A DNA stretch of 64,000 bases from Leuctra nigra. Taxonomy: Eukaryota; Arthropoda; Insecta; Plecoptera; Leuctridae. Location: assembly GCA_934045905.1 (NCBI GenBank), contig OW203766.1, forward strand, positions 21,508,309 to 21,572,308, given 5' to 3'. Of this stretch, positions 1 through 14,668 are shown one piece after another. Numbering within the stretch: the first letter of the stretch is position 1; the number at the start of each line of letters is the position of its first letter. The position numbers were made by a program, and so were the translations under genes. Under the pieces are notes generated by a model. The model made no database searches. It saw nothing but the letters and a program-made list of their open reading frames with translations, and was not told where the DNA came from.

Positions 1-2800
1 GTTGGGGGGGGGGGGGGGGGGGGCAAAGAACCATGCTATCTAAAAAAATTGCTTTTTGGGGTTAGTCATGTAATTCGAAAGAGTTGACAACTGATCTTGT
101 AAATAATGTGCAAAAAAGTCTTCTTTCGTTATATAAACATGGCTTGAAACTCATGTTTCTTGCTATTTTGTTTCTTCCTGTTTTTGTAAGAACTGGAGGA
201 AATGGAGATAGCAGGTTTTGTTTCGCCATTGAGTTGACCATTAGGACTAAATGCACTAACAACTGAGCCAACCGCCCCAATACGACACGAGTATAGCTTA
301 TACATTTAAAAAAAAAAAAACGAAATACCTACTCAGCAAAAAATACAGAATATAGAATTATAACTTGTATTAAATTACAAAATTGTATTCATGAACACTA
401 ATTAAATAGCATCCGTCGAATATCAGCTTTCTTATTGGCTGGAATTGTCTTATAATCGAAGCTTATTCGATGAGTAGAAATATCTATCGAAAGTTAGCAA
501 AACCTTCTTTTTAGCTCGATACAAACGTTCCTACTCAACAGTTTTTTTATTTGTCTGCAAAATATGATTTGATTGAAAGTTTCTTTAATGTAGGTATTTA
601 GTAAACATTATTAAGATATTTCAGTAACAACAAATCGAATGGAGCAATGCAGAAAAAAATAATGTATTAATATTTATGTACAAATACACTTCAAAATCCT
701 AATTAATTCACATATAGGGTTCATGTGCAGAAATACACACCATCTAGACGGGCTGCATATTCATGAAAGTCAAATATTTCACAATTTTATGTAAATAAGT
801 TGCATAGGTAGGACCTATACATAGCCACACTGGCAGCATAACGCATTGCATTTAGCATAGACATAGTAATGGATGCCGCTAATGTCTAACAACTACCAAC
901 AAACTACAATGTAACATGCAAAATTGTAATCATGCAATTAAAAATTGCCGCAGTGTTCTAGAGCCTACGAAAGGTTGTCGTTAATCAATCTAATTATAGT
1001 TTAATTCAAAGGGGCGTAGGCCATAGGGCAATAGCAACAGTGGAATTAAACGTTATATACATGACGACGAAGAATTTTATCATAGATTATGTCATCACCT
1101 TCAGATTAGATTCGATGAATGAGTGCTGTAAAATTATAAGTGATTCTGTTGATCTATAGTTGAGTCTCTATTTTATAGAGTGCAATATAATTTAAGTTGT
1201 TTCTTGATACGAAGATAATTTTTTTCTCTCGCTTTTATGAGCAATTATAGTTGAACTGAGTTGAGATTTTACTTTGAAAGAATTGCATGTTTTAAACAAC
1301 GTTCAATTATTTAAACTCTCTGTTGCACCAAAGAAGAAGAATGTTATCTACATGAAAAGGTTCAATTTCTGAGGGTATTTTAAAAGTCTTTCAACATCTT
1401 TGAGTTTTAACATGTCCATTTAGAAGCAAAAGCTCGACCGTTAAGTTTTATTGGACTTCCCAATGAACTTTTGACAACTTAAATGCTGATAAAACTCATA
1501 TTCCTCAGGAAATGGAGCCCATTTATGTAGATTCTATTCTTTCTCTCGTTGTACAGATAGTAAATTCAATTGCGTATTAAAGCAAAATTATCAAAACTTT
1601 TGAAAAACTTTTAATGTTTTCTTGACTCTGTTCAAAATATCAAATGTTTTTGAAAACTTAGAGATTGTACGTAGTCAAGTTGAATTATACTTCGTCTGAA
1701 TAGAATCATTACAATAAGAAAACTAATCATTTGCTAAATATACATTTTATCCTCTCATCATTCTAGAAACATCTCAACAAGAAAACTATTTGACTCGACA
1801 ATAAAACTACTTGACTACTATCGTTTAAACTGTATATTCACTGCATGATATTGTCATAAAATTACTTCCAGACAAAATACACGGCAAAAGTATTTCATGC
1901 AAATGTCAACTAAACACGTAGCTCTTCCGATTTATTGTGATAGTGTATAACTACTTGCTTTATTCAAATTGGCAGGTGGGGGTGGGGTTGGTCGCTGGGG
2001 AGGGGGTGGTGGGGTTGGGTAGGGGGGGTTCCCGCATTGCACCCTTATCGGTAGCGTGGTAGGGTAGCGCAATCCAGGGAAATACCGCAATAACGAAATT
2101 ATAGAAAATAAATTAATTTAGACGTGTTTTATGATTTTGGCGACATTTTGTGCCATTCCGTGCCGAGAGATGATAAAAGTGAAGGATTTTGAATTTTATT
2201 ACATGTTTAAATAATGGAATATAGAGCATATATCTAAAAACTTTAAATTTACAATTAATACCAAAATGGTGAATATTTTTTTTATTCACTTCTCTCCGAG
2301 AAAGACAATTAATTAATTCAGACAAGTATATTACGTCATTTAATTTTAAATATCTCTATTATTGACCTATATATGTTCCGACATCCCCCCCCCCCACTCG
2401 AACAACTCCGTATCAACCCCATCCCACCCCAACCATGTCAATCGCCCCAGGACTAAGTTACATAATAGAAGCCTAGGAAATATACTGCAATGCATACTAC
2501 TTGAGCATTGCAGATATTTCCCATCCAGGTTAATAGAAAATATGCAAATCAGGACATTTATCCAGCATATCTCAAGAGAAAATAAAACCAAGGAGGGTTT
2601 TGGCACGATTCCCTTCCAAAGACCATTTATTATTAGTCTACATTCAACAGTGTTATTTAAACTGATTATGTACATTGATTGACAAAACGGAAACGTAAAA
2701 ATGTGTGTGTAACATTTATAAATAAGACACCTCTATTTGATCGATGTGTATGAAGTGTACAAGAATTTCAAACATAATTCTCCTTATCACGGCATAATAC
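1..2800. other. Non-coding AT-rich stretch, no gene recognised
   Basis: The window opens with a run of about 21 G. Only short open frames follow, with no recognisable product, no convincing exon and no RNA gene. The only clear structure is a G-rich cluster near 1976-2032 with a C-rich partner near 2386-2450. Small frames in this stretch lack splice context and are treated as chance. Confidence 0.6.
1976..2032 (+). repeat. G-rich tract with G-quadruplex potential
   Basis: Many runs of three or more G lie within about 57 bases, separated by short T- or C-containing loops. This is the pattern expected of a G-quadruplex former. A C-rich stretch at 2386-2450 lies 350 bases downstream. No gene is adjacent, so no function is assigned. 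Confidence 0.5.
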
Positions 2801-2817
2801 CATCATGTAAATCTTAA

Positions 2818-3189
2818 CCCATAAAAAACACTCCGTGTAAAAATACCAGCCAAGTCTCTTCAACTAAAAAAAAAATAGAAGAAATCTAAAAATTCAGCAC
2901 TGAAAAGTAGTGATATCAAAAAAAGGCCAAGTCAAAACTTTTAAAAATTACTTGGCGCATCGTGCATATAAATAGTATAGAAGTAGGTCGGTAATCAAAT
3001 ATACTCATCTATACATAAAATATATCTATAATCCCATAGAAAAACGATGCGCCAAGTAATTTTTAAAAGTTTTGACTTGGCCTTTTTTTGATATCACTAC
3101 TTTTCAGTGCTGAATTTTTAGATTTCTTCTATTTTTTTTTTAGTTGAAGAGACTTGGCTGGTATTTTTACACGGAGTGTTTTTTATGGG
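2818..3189. repeat. Perfect 146-bp inverted repeat (foldback)
   Basis: The left arm (2818-2963) and right arm (3044-3189) are exact reverse complements by eye, including matching homopolymer lengths of 10 A / 10 T and 7 A / 7 T. An 80-base AT-rich spacer separates them. Such identity implies a very recent element, active correction between the arms, or an assembly foldback. A transcript through it would form a 146-bp hairpin. No target-site duplication was obvious, so no superfamily is assigned. Confidence 0.85.
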
Positions 3190-3355
3190 ATATCATTCCT
3201 TTTTTCAGTTTATTCTTACAATTTGTAGCATATATTGTGGAACCAAAGACTATAATTCCTTTAAAAAAATACGCCTTTTTGATTTGGTTGCTAAGAAAAG
3301 TTGTGCTTGTTACTATGTATATGCTATAAATAATATGCTATAAAGTATAGCGGAA

Positions 3356-3688
3356 GTTTCGTTCCAATTGGTCCAGCCGTTCTCGAGTTATGGCATCACT
3401 TCCGGTTTTCAAAATGGCGGCTGACTTCACTGCCACCTAAAATTTGTGTCTTTAAATGCTATGTAACATTATAAGCCTTCTGAATATGTAGTTATTGTTA
3501 TAAGAGATGATTTCATTCAAATTTGGCATTTTTATGACGTCATTTCCGGTTTCGGTAAAAGTACATTTCTATTTTGACTGTTGATATTTCATTGAGAAGA
3601 CCATCCGAATCGTTTGGCGCTAGTTTCGTCCCAATTGGTCCATCAGTTTTTAAGATATGACGTCACTTCCGGTTTCAAAATGGTGGCA
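3356..3688 (+). repeat. Diverged direct repeat, period about 267 bp
   Basis: Two blocks (from 3356 and from 3623) begin with a similar GTTTCGT-CCAATTGGTCCA segment and reach a CACTTCCGGTTT segment followed by CAAAATGG. A third, shorter TTTCCGGTTTC copy lies at about 3544. The pattern suggests an old internally repetitive transposon rather than a gene. Confidence 0.5.
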
Positions 3689-4996
3689 CAAAAAATTCGT
3701 AAGGACAAGGTATCATCAGACGCCAAAAGTGCATATATGGTAAAAATTTCAGATCGATCGGCTCAGCCGTTTAGGCTGTGGCGCTGTCAACAGTGTTTCC
3801 TGATATCATCAGAATCATCATCTTCAGAATCAGAAAGTGGTGTAATTTTACATATTTCACGGCCCTCTAGCACGAAAATGACATATCCTATTGTTCCCAA
3901 ATTCGGTATATGGGGTGGGGTGGGCCATAGCTCGAAATTAAGATATTTTGCAACAATGTGAGATTTTCCAATTTTAAGATCCAGTAGGCCGAAAATGCCA
4001 TGTTGTTGCTTACAGTAAAAGTGGTTGGTCTGCTCCTCAGTTTATTAGGCATTTACGGTATGTTGAGTGAGTGTGAGTGTACGGTACGACTTGGCTGGGT
4101 GGAGCGACCGCTCCACTAGATATTGAGGCGCCGTAAAAGCGTCAAAATTTGTATTATGAATGAGCCAAACCTAAAAATATGGTCGAACAGTTACAATAAA
4201 TTATGCAAACGCCCAGAATGCCAACGCAGAATTTATATCCTACAGTTTAGAAGAAGATGAGATAAATTACGGGATTTTACATCATGCATCATTGTTAGAT
4301 ATTGGAATTTTGTTATCAGTGACCTGTATTAGGTGTTTCGTAACGTGTGTTATCTTTTCCAGAGAGACTTATATTGCAAGTGGGGGTGAAATTCTAGAAT
4401 TATCTTTCGCAGTAGATTTTCTTTTTGTCTTCGACTTGACGACGCCAAGCATTTATGCGTCGCGACGATGCGGAGGCGTCGATTGTTTTCATAGGTCCGT
4501 AGGAAACACTATAATACCCAATGCAGTAGTTTTATTTCCTAATAACAGTGCAGCATTGTGAAGAGAGAACGAAAAGAAATAGAGCGCTAGAGAAACGCTA
4601 TAAAGCCATTGGTCAAAAGGTTTTCAAAACGTTTCGTTCGAAACACATCATTTGAAAATAATTCGAACGTATTTGGCGGGGTTCTGTGTGAACGGCACGG
4701 AATGGCTAACCGCATTGCCGACAACGGCACGGTTGCTACTTCGTCGCATCTCAAATCGATCAGATGTAACACGGGGACTGACCAGGGCACGAACCCTGGA
4801 CAAAATGATACAAACATATATATGACGTTAGTGTAAAAAAATGAAAACTTATGCGATGTAGTGATTATGGATCATGTAATTTTCTCCTCGAATGTGCACA
4901 CAAAACACCGAAAGCACGACGGCATGTAAAACTTGTGGCTTCAGTAGGAATATCAAATGAGTTGGGAATAAATTTCGTGACGTGATCGAGATAAAA

Positions 4997-5173
4997 ATGC
5001 CAGACCTTTTAAATGAATTACATTTTGAGATAAAACGTAATGCTAGGAAAATTGATGAGATCGCTAATTATCTTGAATTAGTGGGGCTTGACACGGTTTT
5101 GCACGCATTTTACTGGATAACGCGAGTTCGTAGCCCCGAGAGGGCGAGAGAGCTTGTAGTTCAAGTTACGTAA
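4997..5173 (+). CDS. Small unrecognised open frame (58 aa), doubtful
   Basis: The frame starts at an ATG at 4997 and ends in TAA at 5171-5173. The protein starts MPDLLNELHFEIKRNARKID and looks amphipathic and helical, which is less random than other short frames here. No family is recognised, no splice signals were assigned, and it may be a transposon remnant or chance. It lies about 3.8 kb upstream of the calmodulin promoter with no evident relation. Confidence 0.15.
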   Translation: MPDLLNELHFEIKRNARKIDEIANYLELVGLDTVLHAFYWITRVRSPERARELVVQVT

Positions 5174-8100
5174 TTATGATTCTTGTTTAGCACGTCTCGT
5201 GACATTTTGTTTTGTTTTAGAACAATTAGCAATGTTTAACGCAAGGAGAAATCAATAAAGTTCTTGGTTTGATGTAAGAGAAAATCAATTTTAATTGTTC
5301 GTATACTTGAAAATGAAAAGTTTTACTGTTCGAATTTGATTCTGTATTTTAAAAACTCTGACATGCATGACACATTTTTTCAACACGTTTCACTGATTTT
5401 TGTCAACAGTTCTGTCAAATATTTCTGGTCGATCAGTTAGTTAAATAATTATACACTTTTGAACAACATCAGTACAAAATTTAATTTTGATTGGTCATTA
5501 GTCATTACTCATTATGGTGTGCGAGCTAGACATTTTTATTACGTAACTTCAGGGACCGATGACCTGTTTAGTGACGCAACAGGATAAAATATAGTGCGAA
5601 AAGAGTTAACGGAAAAAAATCTGTAAACTGCAAAGAGCGACTTTTTAGGTCAAGTTTGAGATATTTGAAAGAAACTAATTTTTTGCAGCTTTTTAATAAA
5701 ACTGTAATTGTTCATTTTCTTTAATCACTTTGAGGTTGTTTACTTTTACACGTCGTCGTTTTTTTTCAAGTGACAAAAGTTAAGATACCGTTTGTGTAAT
5801 TTTGTGGACATTTCTTATCTATCCTTATCCAAAATGTTCATACAGGCATATTACAATCAGTATGAACTAAATGGCAGGTGTTAATGTTACCTCAACTTAC
5901 TTCTAATATTCTATTATCAATTTTTTTATAAGTTTAGTTTCCTAGCACTGAAACATCTAAAACTAAAAGCGGGATTGAAAAAATCTAAATTCGCGTATTT
6001 TTCAAAATATGTTTTATTGATAAAAAAAAAAATTAACGCACTCTATAGATATTACATTTTCTGGACTCTCAAAACCAAACATTTGATTTGGAAGTTTTCA
6101 CGATCTTTGATAATACCTTAGATAATACCTTGCCTTTAATTATCTTTTATAACACTTAAAACTGGTGCTATCTTAGCAAACCATGCTTGAGTTGGGGTTT
6201 CATTTCAACCTTATGTCTTCTTCATCTATTCACAACTTTCACAACTTCTATAACCAAATCAAGAGACTTGTGAATATAACAATATAGTTCTAGAGCATGG
6301 CTAAAATTGCCTATTTTATCCTCAAATTGTCTACTCTCACATCTAAACAGGGTAGGTACCAACATATAATCAGCATGTATGCAATTTTGGGAGATTGTTA
6401 TCATTTTTAGCAGTCAATTTTCAGATCTTAGTCTAAACTACCACACTAGATTCTAAAGGTCCAGGCAAAACCTAGAAAAACGTTGTATGCTTGGTCGATG
6501 ACAAATACCATTTCATTACATTTGAAAAGATATGGTACAATTTCTTGAACAATTTCTGTGTCACATTCGTACTTTTCATAAAAAAAAATTGTTTACACGA
6601 AGCAACTTCTTGTCACAGAACTTGAGTTCAACTTTTATATCATTTAGATTTTAGAACATGTTCTAATTTCTATCAAGAAATGGGGCATAGAAGTGTATTA
6701 CAGAAGTTGAACAAGAAGTCACTCCGTGTAAATTGGGCTATACAATTGTTTCATACACTGTATTTCACACTCTTTAAAAAAATTATTAAAAAAAGAAAAA
6801 ATCTATGTATACCTAATCACATACTTTTAAAAGTAACAACGACGCCAAATGATGCGGGACCTGACGCCTTGCGTATGCCTGATCCTTAAACCACGTGCCT
6901 GGAGGCCGGGTCCACCGCGACGCCGAGCTTTAGCACCCCCCCCCCCCCCCCCCACACACCCAGCCCCCTGGCGCAGTGCCGCAGGGGCGTACCATCAACA
7001 GGTATTGCTTCGCAGCCACGTTCTCGTGTTGTTTGTGAGCTTGCCTGGCTTGTCTTGGCTTGGGTTGGCTTGATTCTTGACAGCTGGGATCACGGGGTTA
7101 CTCATGTCAGAATTCCTGCTCGAAATATGTTTTAGAGAAACAATTACAAAAACAAACAGTTGGTTTTCGTTGGCTTTCGGAATTCCAATGTATTCCAAAA
7201 TAAAAATATTTCATTTTTGGAATATATTATATTCAAAATTGGAAGGTAAACCTAACATACGTCTTGAATCTTAAAATAAACTATACACTCAAGGTGTAGA
7301 AGTAAAATGCTCTTCTTTAGTTTTTAATACCTATCGATTACCCGCATTTTTTTAAACCGTAATGTGTGCTATTCTGATATTGATATCAATAAACGTTTTT
7401 CGTTGATTAGGGTTAAAAAATGCTTAATCAATATTTACGTAGGTATTCGACAAATAATGTATTAGCATATTCAACAACCTATCTCTAAAGTTGAAGTTTC
7501 GATGTAAATGTTCATTTGGTGATAATAAACTGGAGAAATTAACGAAAATTTAGTTTCTGATAATATAACCCCATGGCCTATATACTAGGTTGATATGAGC
7601 TATCCCATGGTCAGAAGAAGGCACATACATTTGACAAGGAGCGCACAATTGCTGATAATGAAAAGTGTAATATTTTGTTTACGTATTTCAACATAGTGAT
7701 GACGTTTATCAGTAACGGCAAAAAATGATATATCACCACTAAAATAGATAAAGAAAAACTGTTCGTGGTGTCTGTCTGGAAATGTCCTAGTTATGCGATA
7801 ATAGTTGAGTTTTCTGTAATGTTAAGGAAAATTCTATGTGTTTTGTTTACTTAGCTTGACTAGTCTGTTCCGCCTAAGAGAAGAATAAAATGTAATGGGA
7901 TGAGGAACACCCAACTATAGAGCAGAACAATGAGGAGCTGTTGAACCATCACAAAAAACAACCATCATTCCTCACAATATCCGGTTTGTCATTCATTCAT
8001 TAGCATGTTATTGCAATATCATTCAAACAATAAACAACCTTCCAGCCTCATTATGGGATCAGAAATACTTTTTTTAGTCTTAAAATAATAAATATTACAA

Positions 8101-9000
8101 AGTGTTTTAATAATGAAGGTCATAAGTGAATTATAAGTTGTTTGAATCCACGGTTTGATTTTAATCTGGGGTCTTGTTTGTAGTGAATGACACATAGGGT
8201 TTCTCTATGCGTCATTTTGGTCAGATGTGGTCAAACTGATTTCAATGCGCCTGGTTTGGAAAGCACGCAACCCGCAACGCAGAGGTGTAGTACTAGTTGC
8301 TACCCCTAAAAACTTTGGCGCGGGAAGAGGAAACCTGTTACATTCCTTCAATCAATATTTTCGGAATATTTCTTTTCCGCATGAAAACTGTGTGATTTTG
8401 TAGACTACTTTATATCTTTATATTGTATGCATTGTAATAAGTACCTACATGTTAAAAATTAAATTAGAGCTATTGTGCAAAATGTATTTTATTTCGAATT
8501 GTTACTATATTGTTCCGATATTAAAATTGTTCTACATGTAGGTACCTACTGTCATTACCTACAGTGGTTAGCTAACTTCAAAAGGGCTTATCTTTTCATT
8601 TATCTGACCCATTAATCGCTTGATGATAAGAGCTAATTACAAAATCTAAAGGTGTATTGTATTATTTACAACAACAAAAAAAACTGTTGCTTATTCATTT
8701 AAAAAAGGATGAAACATCGTTGATTTCTCGCCATTTTTCATAATTCCACATTCTGCAGTAATATTTTGAATTTTTCTAATCTCTGTCATATTCTCGAAAA
8801 ATCGTAACCGACGCCTCCCCGGCCGCTCTTGCCTATCTTGTCCGGTCGGGGCGACGCAGAGCGCCGGTCTGACTCCATGGGCACCAACTCTACACTGCTT
8901 GACGCATTGCAGGTGCGTATCAGCCAATCAGAGACGAGCTTAGATGGAACGTTAGAAGCGCCGACAAGGAAGTCTAGTAAACACGACCGCACCCTGCACC

Positions 9001-9007
9001 TATAAAG
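9001..9007 (+). promoter_or_regulatory. TATA box of calmodulin
   Basis: TATAAAG lies directly after a GC-rich stretch (8810-9000), about 320 bases upstream of the calmodulin ATG. Transcription would be expected to begin near 9030, giving a 5' leader of roughly 290 bases. This is inferred from motif and position only. Confidence 0.6.
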
Positions 9008-9322
9008 ACCATTCACTTGCGCATGTGAAACTTAATCCGCGATCTGAGCTTGAATTCGTTGGAAGTCTAACAGAAAGTGTGAAATATTTTAATTTATTTA
9101 GTTCAATAATAATTAATTCGAATATATGATTGACGGTCGGTGAACTATTTTCTGCGGACGATAAATTTTTAGTCGCGCGGACTAATACATTCGTGAGTTG
9201 ACGACTTGCTGTGCGCCTCCATTATTCGTTGTATTTCGTGTCAGCTCTCGTTGGGTTCGTTGTGGCGGTATTATTAGTGCCGGAAATATTTAGAAGCTAG
9301 TTCTATCCGGGACATATCTACA

Positions 9323-13128
<3,806 letters not shown>

Positions 13129-13937
13129 ACTAAGTGATGTCAACAATCTGACATGAAGAGAATGTTACAACCGAGAAAAAATGAACCTGCATTTCTGCTT
13201 TCCATTCTGACACTACCATACTCAGATTTAATTTGAGATGAAAGTAGCTAAATTGGAGAGGAGCTTGTTTCAGTTGATGTTTAAGTGCTAAGTGAATTCA
13301 AGGATGCAAGATTTTCGTGTAAATTTTTGTACATTTCCTCATGCAGTTTTCATGTGGTTTTATTGATCAATTAATTGTGAAGTTGTGTCCGTAAACTTTA
13401 GGCAATTTTAGGAGTGGATTTTATGCCATCTAGCTGTCATGAAAATTCTTTCTCCATTAAAGTCTTATTTCAATTTTAGCCTGTTTATGATGTGTCATTC
13501 TTGCGGGAATCTGTTTCCAGTGATAGCAAATTATGATGGCAAGTTTTACAAATTCAATGTGAACATCACAAATTATGTTTTCTTTTCTGTCAACCAGTTT
13601 AGCTTTGTGGTACGCAGGGCGGGCCAAAACCACCTGTAACATTCCTTCGTCAAAAAAAGAAAACCTGTACAAAATTTCAATTTGTGGTAGATATGGTAAT
13701 TGCACCTTTTTGCCACATGAGGGTCGGTGCTTCGGGACGCCATTGTGGCAGACCGAACCAATCAATGTTCAAGTTTTGAGGACTCTTTGTGAAGGGAAGT
13801 GGACCTTAATTTCTTAGAAGTTGCCATGGGATGACCAAGGCCTCCCCTTGAGTGACCCCATGGTTTGCTGGGAGCTTGTTCCTCCACAGCCTTGTTTACT
13901 GTATTGGTGACCTAGTTGCATTGAATATAAAAGACAA

Positions 13938-13943
13938 AATAAA
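13938..13943 (+). terminator. Probable calmodulin poly(A) signal
   Basis: AATAAA is followed by a T/G-rich stretch about 15 bases downstream, giving an 810-base 3' untranslated region. A second AATAAA at 14199-14204 could give a longer form. Which is used cannot be told from sequence. Confidence 0.5.
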
Positions 13944-14668
13944 TGTGTTTCTTCATTCATTGGTATCTAATTTGTGTTGTATTTTACCCTCTGATATGCC
14001 ATTCCTTTTCTCCTGTTCAACTAAGTGGAGATTTCAATGCAGTCAACTTTGTTGGACATGGCTACTAGATAGAGATTATAAATTCAGGGAAAATGATTAG
14101 GATTAATAATTTGGAAGTACCTAAATATTTTGGTCCTTGATAGAGGCTTTAGTCAATGTTGATGCGTGAGATTTTGATAAGTAGTGAATTTAATGGGAAT
14201 AAATTGATAATTTTCAAGTTTAACTAAAGTTCGTATTTAATTTAGTGATTGATCATTGTATGTGATGGCTTCCAATGCTATTTTTTGTTTTGTGAATTGG
14301 TTGTCTTAAAATCGTTCGTCCAATTTCAATTTAAATTTCCCTCCATGTCCCAACATGCATTGCATTTGAAACATTTTTGGTATGACCTTGGTTGTGTTTA
14401 TTTATGGTTTGACAGCATTTCTATGTTTACTTCAAATTGCTCATTAATTAGACAATACGTTCGTATTGGTTTGAACAGGACATCACACCGTATAGATAAT
14501 AATAAGCTTACCCAACTTCGAGGTGAGACAATATTAAATTGACGTAATTTAGGTTTAATTTCAAACGTGTAGTAAGTACCTAGGTGACCCCCTTAGTTGA
14601 GGTTATGTTTTGAATTGAACTTAGGTACCTGTTGCACTTTCAATAACTAACTGTAACTTGCTGTAACA
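13944..14668. other. Calmodulin-REXO2 intergenic region
   Basis: About 700 bases separate the calmodulin poly(A) signal from the proposed first REXO2 exon. I see no gene and no clear core promoter motif here. Confidence 0.4.

Larger units (their letters stand above)
3190..8690. other. Intergenic DNA with repeat remnants, no gene recognised
   Basis: No exon of a known family was found. At 3356-3688 a diverged direct repeat with a period near 267 bases is visible. Around 6840-7000 there is a GC-rich transposon-like patch with a poly-C run, and a small open frame lies at 4997-5173. The rest is AT-rich sequence without readable structure. Confidence 0.5.

Noticed and set aside
62..280. Overlapping short open frames on both strands near the window start
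   Set aside because: No recognisable motif, no splice or start context, and frames on both strands overlap, as expected by chance in AT-rich DNA.
3614..3961. 115-residue open frame
   Set aside because: It overlies the diverged direct repeat beginning at 3356; the protein has no family features and is best explained by the repeat.
8691..9016. Minus-strand frames upstream of calmodulin
   Set aside because: They fall across the GC-rich calmodulin promoter and TATA box; reading frames arise there from composition.
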